From Stenotrophomonas sp. BIGb0135 (GTDB taxonomy: Bacteria; Pseudomonadota; Gammaproteobacteria; Xanthomonadales; Xanthomonadaceae), in contig NZ_JANUDX010000006.1 of assembly GCF_024810105.1 (NCBI RefSeq), positions 62,001 to 126,000 of the forward strand: 64,000 nt of DNA, written 5' to 3'. Below are positions 1 through 7,494 of this stretch, piece after piece (within the stretch, counting starts at the first letter, position 1; each line of letters begins with the position of its first letter). The notes beneath the pieces were generated by a model. The model was not told where the DNA came from. It did no database searches and worked only from the letters and a program-made list of their open reading frames with translations. The position numbers were made by a program, and so were the translations under genes.

Positions 1-2020
1 CGATCAGGTCCTGCGCCTTGGTCAGGTCATGGAAATTCCAGCCGGTGATGTCGGCCACCGTGCCCTTCTTGTACGGCGACGCCAACAGCGAGGCCTCGGT
101 GAACTGGCCGTTGGCATCGGGATACCAGTTGAGCATGGCGATGCGCTTGGCCAGGTACGCCGGCCGCTTCGGGTCGCCGTTGAGCAGCTGGGTGTAGCGG
201 TACTGGCCGATCACCGACTCCTCCTCCACCGTGGCCAGGCGGTTGCGGTCGTGGATGCCGACCCGGTTGAAGCGCCCGCCCAGCAGTACTTCCCAGTGTT
301 CGTCGGGCTGCCACTTCATGGACGCCACGGCGCTGTATTCCTTGCGCTCGGCGTTGCGCAGGAAGCGGTTGTTGATCAGGTCGTCATGCTTGATCGGCGC
401 GCCCTTGCCCGGGCCGACGTCCTCGTTGCTGAAGGACAGGCCGTAGTCGAAGGTGAACAGGCCGCCGCCATCGGTGAGCAGATGGGTGGTGTTGGACACG
501 TCCAGCCCCAGCCGCTCCTGGGTCATGTCGTTGCGGTAGGCGTCCTTGTAGCCCGGGTCGGTGTTGAACGTCGGGCCGTCATACCACTCGGTGCGCCGAT
601 CGAAGTACCACGGGGTGATGCCGGTCAGGCCGTTGTACATCAGGCTGTCGGCCTGGGTGTACCAGAGGTTGGCCTTGAGGTCGACGAGGTCGTTGCCCGG
701 GTCGAACCGGTAGCGCAGGTTGTAGGCATCCAGGTCCACGCTGCCCGGCGACCACTGCGGCACGCGGTCGCGGTCCACGCGGATGATCTGCGAGGCCATG
801 ATCTCGCCCTGGTGGCCACTGTAGTGGCGGTAGCCGGCTTCCAGGGTCTGGCTGTCATCGATCCGCCAGGTGCCCTTGACCAGCACCGAGTTGGATTTGG
901 AGGAGGTGTTGAACACTTCGGTGTTGGGCGGGTTCAACGGTGCCAGGGTGCGGCGGGTCTGCGGGAAGTCGTCATAGCCGTGCTTACCCGCGTAGTAGTT
1001 GCCGGTGTCGCGCCAGGCGTAGGCGGCCACCAGGTCGAACCGGTCCCAGTGCTTGCCACCGGCGATGTTGGCGAATTGCCCGCCCAGGCTGGTGCGGTCG
1101 GTGCGGGGTGCCGCATCGTAGGCCGGCACGTCGCGCGCGCTGCCGTTGGAGACGCCGGTGCGCACCCGCAGGCCCAGATCCTGGCCCTCGCGCAGCACGT
1201 CGCCAATCTTCAGCGTTTCCATCTCGACCACGCCCCCAATGCCGCCGGAGGCGTTGACGCCCAGGCTGGGGCCCTTGGTGACGGTCAGCGTCGACACCAG
1301 ATCCGGGTCCAGGTAGGTGCGCTGCGATTGGCCGGCATAGCCGCGGTAGGTATCCATGGTGGACTGGCCACCATCGATGATCACCGGAATGCGGCTCTGG
1401 CCCTGGATGCCGCGGATGTTGAGGTCGAGCGCATTGGCGGTGCGCGGATCGCCGGCGGTCACGCCGACCACGCCCTTGACGATGTCGGCGGTGGAGGTGC
1501 CGCGGAAGCGTTCGATGGTGGCGCGCGGCACGAACACGCTGGAGCCGGAGGTACGGTACGCATCCAGTGCCCGCGCTTCATTGCTGTCGCCATCCGCCGC
1601 CTGCTCGCCGGCCACGCGCAGCGCCGCGGTGACGATCACCCCGTCCTCGCGGCTGGCCGTCGGGGTGCGCTCCAAGGTCACCGCATCGGTGCCCACCGCG
1701 CGCATCGCCAAGCCACTGCCACGCAGCATCTGCTGCAGCGCCACCTGCGCATCGAGCTCGCCACTGACCGCACTGGAGCGCAGGCCGTCGGTAAGCGCGG
1801 CCGGCCACGCCACCTGCACGCCGGACTGGCGCATGTACACCCGCAACGCCTCGGCCAGCGGTTGCGCGGGGATGTCGAAGCGATGCGGGGTGGCAGTCCC
1901 GGCAACAGCGGACTGGGCCAGCACCGGCAGTGCAGGCACAACGGCCAGGCCCGCGGCCAACAAGGCGATGCACAGACGGGACGGGCGCAGGGTACGGCCC
2001 GGGTGGGAGTTGAGGCGCAT
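1..2020 (-). CDS. TonB-dependent receptor with N-terminal STN signalling domain (3' end beyond window)
   Basis: Outer-membrane receptor for an iron complex or similar ligand, able to signal to a cytoplasmic sigma factor. Translating the minus strand from ATG 2020 gives an open frame to base 1 (about 673 residues, C-terminus missing). Residues 1-36 are a signal peptide ending LPVLAQS. An STN domain follows (about 45-115, with FDIPAQPLAEAL), the hallmark of FecA/FpvA-type transducing receptors. The plug starts near 150 and includes DIVKGVVGVTAGDPRTAN and NIRGIQGQSRIPVIIDGG, then the barrel. It lies just downstream of a FecR-like and a FecI-like gene on the same strand, the usual order for surface signalling. 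The ligand cannot be read from the sequence. Confidence 0.9.
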   Translation of the reverse strand, partial: MRLNSHPGRTLRPSRLCIALLAAGLAVVPALPVLAQSAVAGTATPHRFDIPAQPLAEALRVYMRQSGVQVAWPAALTDGLRSSAVSGELDAQVALQQMLRGSGLAMRAVGTDAVTLERTPTASREDGVIVTAALRVAGEQAADGDSNEARALDAYRTSGSSVFVPRATIERFRGTSTADIVKGVVGVTAGDPRTANALDLNIRGIQGQSRIPVIIDGGQSTMDTYRGYAGQSQRTYLDPDLVSTLTVTKGPSLGVNASGGIGGVVEMETLKIGDVLREGQDLGLRVRTGVSNGSARDVPAYDAAPRTDRTSLGGQFANIAGGKHWDRFDLVAAYAWRDTGNYYAGKHGYDDFPQTRRTLAPLNPPNTEVFNTSSKSNSVLVKGTWRIDDSQTLEAGYRHYSGHQGEIMASQIIRVDRDRVPQWSPGSVDLDAYNLRYRFDPGNDLVDLKANLWYTQADSLMYNGLTGITPWYFDRRTEWYDGPTFNTDPGYKDAYRNDMTQERLGLDVSNTTHLLTDGGGLFTFDYGLSFSNEDVGPGKGAPIKHDDLINNRFLRNAERKEYSAVASMKWQPDEHWEVLLGGRFNRVGIHDRNRLATVEEESVIGQYRYTQLLNGDPKRPAYLAKRIAMLNWYPDANGQFTEASLLASPYKKGTVADITGWNFHDLTKAQDLI

Positions 2021-2190
2021 GATGGAACCTGTCGAAAAGGCGAGACCGCCGGAGCGGCGTCCCCGCACGAGGCGTGCGGGCGCTGCGACGTACGTGGCGG
2101 CGGCGGGTACGTTCGGGAGGTGAGACGAACGGGGTGGCCACAGCCCCAAGATCAATTCACGCGGCAGTAGCGGGTTGGCGCGTGGCGCGG

Positions 2191-3159
2191 CTACGGCGTG
2201 GCCGCAACCTGCACGATCGCCACGCCCATCGGCAACCGGGTGACGCGCAGCCCGGCGCTGCCGGCCAGCGCGTCCAGCGCCTGTTCCGGGCGATCGGTGC
2301 GGAAGGCGGCGTTGACCCTCGGCAACTGCGAGAGGTCGCCGCGCACGAAGGTGGGCCCGCGCCGATAGCGGCCGATGCGTTGCACCGCATCGGCCACGCC
2401 TGCCGCATCCAGCAGCAGTTCGCCTTGGCGCCACGCGGCGATCCGATCGGCGGCGATGTCGTCCAGGCGCTGCACCGGTCCGCCCGGCACGAACGCGGCG
2501 CGCTGGCCGGCCTGCAGCCAGGTCCAACGCCCACCTTCGCGGGCGGCCACGCGCACCCTGCCCTGCTCGACCTCGGCCTGCACCCCGCCCGCCTCGCGGG
2601 ACACCACGAAGGCGGTGGAAATGTCTTCGACCACGCCCCCCGCCGCCGCCACCTCGAAGCGCTGCGGTTGGCCCGGTGCCACCTCGAACCAGGCGCGGCC
2701 GCGCAGCAGATCGATCCGCCGCCGGGTGCCGTCGAAGTGCACGGCGATGGCCGAGTCCGCATCCAGCACCGCACGGCTGCCATCGGGCAGGGAGACCTGC
2801 GCGATGGTGTTGAGGGTGCGGTGGTCGGACTGCAGGCGCAGCCATGTCTCCGGCGCTACCCAGGCCAGGGCCAGCACGGCCGCGGCGGCCAACGACCAGC
2901 GCGCCACGCGTTGCCGCGGGCGCCGCGGCGCGCCGACTACCGCCCGCGCGGGACGCGGGCCCACGCTGCGCCAGAGTTGGCGCTCGTATTCGAATGCGCG
3001 TCGATGCCCTGGCCGCGCCAGCCAGTGTTCGAACGCCTGCATGCCGGCCTCCTCCACCGCGCCGGATGCCAGCCACGCAAGCCAGGCCCGGGCCTGGACG
3101 GCAACGGGCTCGGACGAAACGGACGGCGGCGTGGCCGGGTCGATGGGAGGCGGGCTCAT
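2191..3159 (-). CDS. FecR-type anti-sigma factor / signal transducer
   Basis: Inner-membrane protein of about 322 residues that relays the receptor's periplasmic signal to its cognate ECF sigma factor. The N-terminal cytoplasmic part (about 15-75) has the DUF4880-like pattern ARAWLAWLASG...FEHWLARPGHRRAFE. One membrane segment lies near 88-105 (WSLAAAAVLALAWVAPETWL). The periplasmic FecR domain follows (VSLPDGSRAVLDADSAIAV, RGRAWFEVAPG), and an STN-like region ends the protein. ATG 3159 is chosen; an in-frame upstream start at 3183 is possible, and neither has a strong ribosome site. It sits between the sigma factor gene and the receptor gene, 119 bp from the former. Confidence 0.9.
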   Translation of the reverse strand: MSPPPIDPATPPSVSSEPVAVQARAWLAWLASGAVEEAGMQAFEHWLARPGHRRAFEYERQLWRSVGPRPARAVVGAPRRPRQRVARWSLAAAAVLALAWVAPETWLRLQSDHRTLNTIAQVSLPDGSRAVLDADSAIAVHFDGTRRRIDLLRGRAWFEVAPGQPQRFEVAAAGGVVEDISTAFVVSREAGGVQAEVEQGRVRVAAREGGRWTWLQAGQRAAFVPGGPVQRLDDIAADRIAAWRQGELLLDAAGVADAVQRIGRYRRGPTFVRGDLSQLPRVNAAFRTDRPEQALDALAGSAGLRVTRLPMGVAIVQVAATP

Positions 3160-3279
3160 GGCTGGCGGAAGGTCGCGGTGCAACGCAGGGAAGGAAGAAG
3201 GTACGCAGTAAACGCACCGGTATGATCAAGACGAACGACGCGGGCAGTTCCCCAACGTGATCGCCGCCACGCAGCCTCC

Positions 3280-3780
3280 TCAGCGTCCGTTGCGCGCCCA
3301 GGCCAGGCGCTGCAGCGCGTTGCGCACGTGGTTCTCCACCGTGGTCACCGACACCTTCAGGCGCCTGGCCACCTCGGCCTGGGTCAGGCCCTGCAGGCGG
3401 TTGAGCCGGAAGATCGTGCGGGTGGGCTCGGGCAGGTGCGCGGCCGCCGCCAGGACACGCTGCAGTTCATCCTGGGCCATGGCCTGCTCCTCGGTGGACA
3501 GCACTTCGTCCGCGCCCCACAGGTAATGGTCGGCCAACAGGCGCGCGCGGCGGGTGCGTTCGCGCCCATGGTCGGTAGCCAGGTTGGTCGCCAACCGGTA
3601 CAGGTAGGCGCGCGGGTTGTCGATCGCCTGGCCGCCGTCCACGCCGCGGGCCTTGAACCAGATCGCCTGGATCACGTCCTCGGCACCGCCATCGTTGCCC
3701 AGGATCCGCTGCACCAGGCGCAGCAGCGCCGGGCGTTCGCGGATCAACAGGTCCGTCAGGGTGGAAGCGTTGCTGGACAT
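3280..3780 (-). CDS. FecI-type ECF RNA polymerase sigma factor
   Basis: Cytoplasmic sigma factor of 166 residues, a normal length for the iron-starvation ECF group. Region 2 is visible (LLRLVQRILGNDGGAEDVIQAIWFKA, then NPRAYLYRLATNLATDHGRE). Region 4 holds a helix-turn-helix (LTQAEVARRLKVSVTTVENHVRNALQRL). ATG 3780 fits the family length; an ATG at 3858 would add a poor N-terminus. It is first in the fecI-fecR-receptor order and presumably activates the receptor gene when FecR is released. A Fur-like sequence lies 60-80 bases upstream. Confidence 0.93.
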   Translation of the reverse strand: MSSNASTLTDLLIRERPALLRLVQRILGNDGGAEDVIQAIWFKARGVDGGQAIDNPRAYLYRLATNLATDHGRERTRRARLLADHYLWGADEVLSTEEQAMAQDELQRVLAAAAHLPEPTRTIFRLNRLQGLTQAEVARRLKVSVTTVENHVRNALQRLAWARNGR

Positions 3781-3839
3781 GCAGGCAGGCGCAGGGCGAG
3801 CGCAGGGAGCCGGGGGAGGAAGGCGCGCCATCCTACGCC

Positions 3840-3857
3840 TCAAATGCGAATGCGTCA
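3840..3857 (-). promoter_or_regulatory. possible Fur box upstream of the FecI-type sigma factor
   Basis: The plus strand reads TCAAATGCGAATGCGTCA, which partly resembles the A/T-rich hexamer pattern of Fur sites. It lies 60-77 bases before the sigma factor start, where an iron repressor would be expected. The match is imperfect, so this is a suggestion from position more than from sequence. Confidence 0.3.
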
Positions 3858-4002
3858 CGTTTAGCCCGCAGGGATTATCGTTCGCGGTCGCGGCCCGGAC
3901 GGCCTGGCAACGCCACCGGCAGGTACCAGGGCGGCGATGCGGTCATCCATCGCCACCTGACGCGCCGCGCGCCGCCACGATCGCACGGCTCGCCCCGGAC
4001 GC

Positions 4003-4503
4003 TCACAGGCACGCGGTCAGGCCGTCATACACGGTAAGGCGGGTGCCCGGCAGCACGGCATCGATGGGCTGCGGGCCTTCCAGCGTCGCCAGCAGCAGAG
4101 CCAGCGGGGTGTGGTCGGCGAGCGGCACCCGGCACGCCCAGGACCGGGCATCCACCACCACCTCGCCGGTCTGGGCGTCCACCCGCGCGGTACTGCCGGC
4201 GAAGGTCCAGATGCATTCGTGCACGGTGCCGCTGCTGGCCTGCACCGAACAGCGGAAGCGCTGCGGCTGAAGGTTGGCGTACTCGCCCTCGCAGAAGGTG
4301 TCGCCACAGACGCCGTCGAAACCGCGTACCAGCGCCGCCTCCACCCGGCGGAAGCGCTCCCAGCCGGCGACCTGGTCCGGAAACTCGCGGGCGTCCACAT
4401 AGCGGTCTGCCGCCAGTGCCGGCGCGACGGGCAGCAGCACTGCCGTGATCAGGGCGATCCGCTGGAGGGCAGCGGGGCGGGCACATCGGAAGGGCTGGGT
4501 CAT
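4003..4503 (-). CDS. secreted cysteine-rich hypothetical protein, paralog A
   Basis: I do not recognise a named family. The product has 166 residues with a signal peptide (ALITAVLLPVAPALA, cleavage near 32). The mature part has six cysteines in the contexts VCGDTFCEG, RFRCSV, HECIW, WACRVPL and TACL, suggesting three disulfides in the periplasm or outside. It is clearly homologous to the next upstream gene on the same strand, sharing DTFCEG, FRCSV, CRVPL and an LYDGL/VYDGL end. Both genes are preceded by CTGGAG at the same distance from ATG, so the duplication included the ribosome site. The gap between them is 44 bp, which suggests one transcript. Confidence 0.75.
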   Translation of the reverse strand: MTQPFRCARPAALQRIALITAVLLPVAPALAADRYVDAREFPDQVAGWERFRRVEAALVRGFDGVCGDTFCEGEYANLQPQRFRCSVQASSGTVHECIWTFAGSTARVDAQTGEVVVDARSWACRVPLADHTPLALLLATLEGPQPIDAVLPGTRLTVYDGLTACL

Positions 4504-4547
4504 GCGGATCACTCCAGGGGCGCCCGCACGGCGGGCAAGGGGGCGGC

Positions 4548-5024
4548 TCACAGGCAGTCCATCAGGCCGTCGTACAGGCTGCGGTCCGTGCCCGGCAGGC
4601 GACGGCGCAGCACCTCCGGCCCCTGCAGGGCCGCATGGAACGCCTCCACCGAGGTGCCCGGCGCCAGCGGCACCCGGCAGGTCCAGCGGCCGTTGTCCAC
4701 GTCGACCCGACCGCTGACGGGGTCCACCGCCAGGTTGCTGGCGGCCAGCACCCAGACGCAGGCCTGCACGTGGCCGCGCCCGGCGTGCACCGAGCAGCGG
4801 AACTGCAGCACGCGGTAGTCGCTGTAGGCACCCTCGCAGAACGTGTCGGCACAGACCGCGTCGAAGGCCTGCATGAGGCGCCCCTCCAACGCATAGAAGC
4901 GGTCCCAGTTGGCTTCCTGCGCGGGGAAGTCGACCAGATCGACGTAATCGCCGGCACGGGCCGCGCCCGGCGGCGCGCACGTGGCCAGCACCAGGGCAGG
5001 CAGGAGAAACAGGCGGGTGCGCAT
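4548..5024 (-). CDS. secreted cysteine-rich hypothetical protein, paralog B
   Basis: Product of 158 residues with a signal peptide (MRTRLFLLPALVLATCAPPGAARA). Six cysteines in the mature part occupy the same places as in the neighbouring paralog: VCADTFCEG, FRCSV, ACVW, WTCRVPL, MDCL. ATG 5024 is preferred over 5048 because it gives a clean signal peptide and has GGAG at good spacing. A lipoprotein reading of ATC-APPG is possible but the lipobox is poor. No catalytic motif is visible. It is probably the first gene of a two-gene unit. Confidence 0.75.
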   Translation of the reverse strand: MRTRLFLLPALVLATCAPPGAARAGDYVDLVDFPAQEANWDRFYALEGRLMQAFDAVCADTFCEGAYSDYRVLQFRCSVHAGRGHVQACVWVLAASNLAVDPVSGRVDVDNGRWTCRVPLAPGTSVEAFHAALQGPEVLRRRLPGTDRSLYDGLMDCL

Positions 5025-5243
5025 CGGGTGGCTCCAGGGGCAGAGCATCCATCGTCTATGCCGGTGTCGACGCGGCCCATCGGTACAGACCCTGCCGCGG
5101 GGTCAGTAACCGCTGCCATGGCGGGTCCGGGCGAACCCCTGCGGGGCCGGGTCGACGACGACGCCACCGGATCGCTGCACGAGGACCGGCAAAGGGCCTA
5201 AAATGTCGGACTTTGCGCCCCTACCCCCTCTCGGAGTAAACCC

Positions 5244-5780
5244 ATGGGTCTGGAACTCGTCTCGCCCGGCAAGAACCCGCCGGAAGAAATCAACGTCATC
5301 ATCGAAATCCCGAAGGATTCCGAGCCGGTGAAGTACGAAGTGGACAAGGAAACCGGCGCGATCTTCGTCGACCGCATCCTGTCCACCCCGATGCGCTACC
5401 CCTGCAACTACGGCTACGTGCCGAGCACCCTGTGCGGCGACGGCGATCCGGCCGACGTGCTGGTGGTGCTGCCGCTGCCGCTGGTGCCGGGCTCGGTGGT
5501 GCGTTGCCGTCCGGTCGGCGTGCTCAAGATGAGCGATGAGGCCGGCAGCGACGAGAAGATCCTGGCCGTGCCGATCTCCAAGGTGTTCAGTGGCTACGCC
5601 CACGTGGAAGACATCGAGCAGGTGTCCAGCCACTGGCTGGAGCGCATCGGCCACTTCTTCGAGCACTACAAGGACCTGGAAAAGGGCAAGTGGGTCAAGC
5701 TGGACGGGTGGGGCGGCGCGGCCGAGGCCAAGCAGATCCTGGTTGACGCGCACCAGCGCTACCTGGGCAACATCGCCTGA
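5244..5780 (+). CDS. ppa: inorganic pyrophosphatase, soluble class I
   Basis: Cytoplasmic enzyme that hydrolyses pyrophosphate to two phosphates and so drives biosynthetic reactions. The 178-residue length is normal for the bacterial hexameric type. Family motifs are present: NVIIEIPKDSEPVKYEVDKETG, RYPCNYGYVPSTLCGDGDPADVLV with the metal-binding aspartates, and SHWLERIGHFFEHYKDLEKGKWVKLDGWG. The start at 5244 follows GGAG with good spacing. It is a single gene transcribed away from the secreted paralogs; a hairpin follows it. Confidence 0.98.
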   Translation: MGLELVSPGKNPPEEINVIIEIPKDSEPVKYEVDKETGAIFVDRILSTPMRYPCNYGYVPSTLCGDGDPADVLVVLPLPLVPGSVVRCRPVGVLKMSDEAGSDEKILAVPISKVFSGYAHVEDIEQVSSHWLERIGHFFEHYKDLEKGKWVKLDGWGGAAEAKQILVDAHQRYLGNIA

Positions 5781-5790
5781 GACTGAACGG

Positions 5791-5837
5791 CATCGCTCCG
5801 GCGCAGGTGCGCTGGAGCGATGAACATCACGTTTTTT
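5791..5837 (+). terminator. hairpin after ppa, probable terminator
   Basis: CATCGCTCC (5791-5799) pairs with GGAGCGATG (5814-5822). A run of six T follows at 5832-5837, nine bases beyond the stem, which is further than in an ideal intrinsic terminator. Confidence 0.5.
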
Positions 5838-5932
5838 GAATGCGGCACATCACTATTTGTGCCGGATTGGGTACATTGCGTCTTCACACCGTCCACGGTG
5901 CGTTTCACCGTGGTCAGCCAGGGGACTGTGTC

Positions 5933-7051
5933 GTGCGTATTCTGCTTGTTGGGGACCAAGCCAGCCTCTCGGCTGAGCTGATGGATTTCATTGCCGATCT
6001 TGGGGAAGAGTGGCAACCGTTGACCGCATCCGATGGCCAGGCGGCCATGAACATCGTCGCCGCCGGTCCGATCGACGCGGTGATTGCCTGCCCTACCCTG
6101 CCCGATCTCAACGCCACCACGCTGCTGGGCCAGATCCGGACGCTGCGTCCGGAGACGATCCGCATCGCGCTGGTGGAAGCGGCCCAGGGCAACCGGCCGC
6201 CGCCGGCGCGCCTGATTGGCGTGGCCCACCGCTTCCTGCCGATGCCGCTGGCACCGGAAGTGCTGCTCGAAGCGCTCACCAGCCTGGAAGAGCTGCGCGA
6301 GCTGCTGGACAGCGCGCGCCTGCGCAGCGCGATCGGCCGTATCGAAAAGCTGCCCTCGCCGCCGCACCTGTACCTGAGCCTGACCCAGGCACTGGAACAC
6401 GACGACGACACCAACACCGCCGACGTGTCCAAGCTGGTGGCGGCCGACCCGGCCATCGCGGCCAAGGTGCTGCAGCTGTCCAATTCGGCGTTCTTCAACA
6501 GTGGCCGGACCATTTCCGACCTGCGCACCGCGGTCACCCGGCTGGGCCTGTCCACGCTGCGCGACCTGGTGCTGGCCAGCGAAGTGTTCTCCGCGCCACC
6601 GCTGTCCGGTGCCGAGCGCAACTCGCTGCAGCAGCGCGCGCTGCTGGCCTCGCGACTGGCGGCCAAGCTGCTGCCGGACTCCAGCGCCGAGCTGGGCGCC
6701 ACCGCGGCGCTGCTGGCCGACATCGGTCTGCTGCTGCCGGGCGTGCGCAACGAGCGCCTGCCGGCCGAGCCCGGCGATGATCGCCCCGGGCATGCCGAGG
6801 CGGGTGCCTACCTGCTGGGCCTGTGGGGCCTGCCGATGCCGATCATCGAGGCGGTCGCCTTCCACCTGCAGCCGCAGAAGTCCAACACCCGCAGCTTCTG
6901 GGTGACGGGCGCGGTGCACGTGGCGCTGGCGCTGATCAACGGCGATCCGGTGGACGAGGATTACCTGCAGCGGGCCGGCGTGCTGCAGAAGCTGCCGCAG
7001 TGGCGCGACCATGCCAACGGGCTGATGGGGCTGGTGGCTGCCGAGGCCTGA
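5933..7051 (+). CDS. HDOD-domain protein with a degenerate receiver-like N-terminus
   Basis: Cytoplasmic signalling protein of 372 residues. Residues 1-120 look like a response-regulator receiver (VRILLVGDQASLSAELMDFI), but the phospho-acceptor position reads VIACPTLPDL, so no aspartate is in the usual place. An HDOD domain follows at about 135-335 (KLPSPPHLYLSLTQAL, LVAADPAIAAKVLQLSNSAFF, ISDLRTAVTRLGLSTLRDLVLASEVF). The GTG at 5933 is chosen because GGGGA lies just upstream and the receiver fold begins there. Xanthomonad HDOD proteins are implicated in regulation and motility; its exact role here is unknown. Confidence 0.85.
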   Translation: MRILLVGDQASLSAELMDFIADLGEEWQPLTASDGQAAMNIVAAGPIDAVIACPTLPDLNATTLLGQIRTLRPETIRIALVEAAQGNRPPPARLIGVAHRFLPMPLAPEVLLEALTSLEELRELLDSARLRSAIGRIEKLPSPPHLYLSLTQALEHDDDTNTADVSKLVAADPAIAAKVLQLSNSAFFNSGRTISDLRTAVTRLGLSTLRDLVLASEVFSAPPLSGAERNSLQQRALLASRLAAKLLPDSSAELGATAALLADIGLLLPGVRNERLPAEPGDDRPGHAEAGAYLLGLWGLPMPIIEAVAFHLQPQKSNTRSFWVTGAVHVALALINGDPVDEDYLQRAGVLQKLPQWRDHANGLMGLVAAEA

Positions 7052-7111
7052 GCCTGGCGACAGGCAGGGATGGCACAGGATGGCGCGCCGTGATGGCGCG
7101 CCATCGTCGTT

Positions 7112-7321
7112 TCAGCGCTGCGGACAGGCGTCCAGCACGCAGTCGCGCCACAGCGCCTCGCAATACGCCGGCAGATGCTGGCCCGAGGCGATGCACTCCT
7201 GGCGGAGCTGTTCGCAGTAGCGGCCACCCTGGCACACGATGAGGCCGGCCGAGGCGCTGCCGGCGATGGCGATGGTGCCGAGGAACACGGCGGCGAGTTT
7301 CTGAGCGAACGTCATTTTCAT
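7112..7321 (-). CDS. small secreted cysteine-rich hypothetical protein
   Basis: Product of 69 residues. A clear signal peptide (MKMTFAQKLAAVFLGTIAIAGSASA) is followed by a mature part of about 44 residues with six cysteines (VCQGG, YCEQL, ECIAS, YCEAL, DCVLDACPQ). The even number suggests disulfides. It stands alone, convergent with the HDOD gene. I do not recognise the family. Confidence 0.65.
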   Translation of the reverse strand: MKMTFAQKLAAVFLGTIAIAGSASAGLIVCQGGRYCEQLRQECIASGQHLPAYCEALWRDCVLDACPQR

Positions 7322-7438
7322 ATCGATCTCTCAATCGTCCGTCATTGGACCGATTGACCGTATCAACTGACGATCCGCGCAGAACGTGATTGCGATCACC
7401 GTAAGAGCAAACTCAGAATTTCCTGACCCCCTGAACGC

Positions 7439-7468
7439 AGAGAGGGCGGACCTTGCGGTCCGCCCTCC
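7439..7468 (-). terminator. strong hairpin downstream of the Oar-type receptor
   Basis: GAGGGCGGACC (7442-7452) and GGTCCGCCCTC (7457-7467) form an 11-bp perfect stem with a TTGC loop, 27 bases beyond the receptor stop codon. No T run follows on the minus strand, so it may stabilise or process the message rather than act as a classical intrinsic terminator. Confidence 0.5.
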
Positions 7469-7494
7469 GTGTAGTGCTACACAGCGTCGATGGA

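Noticed and set aside
29..2170. 713-codon plus-strand open frame
   Set aside because: It is antisense to the TonB-dependent receptor, whose minus-strand translation has a signal peptide, STN and plug motifs. The plus product is low-complexity Arg/Val/Gly-rich with no domain; long antisense frames are expected at this GC content.
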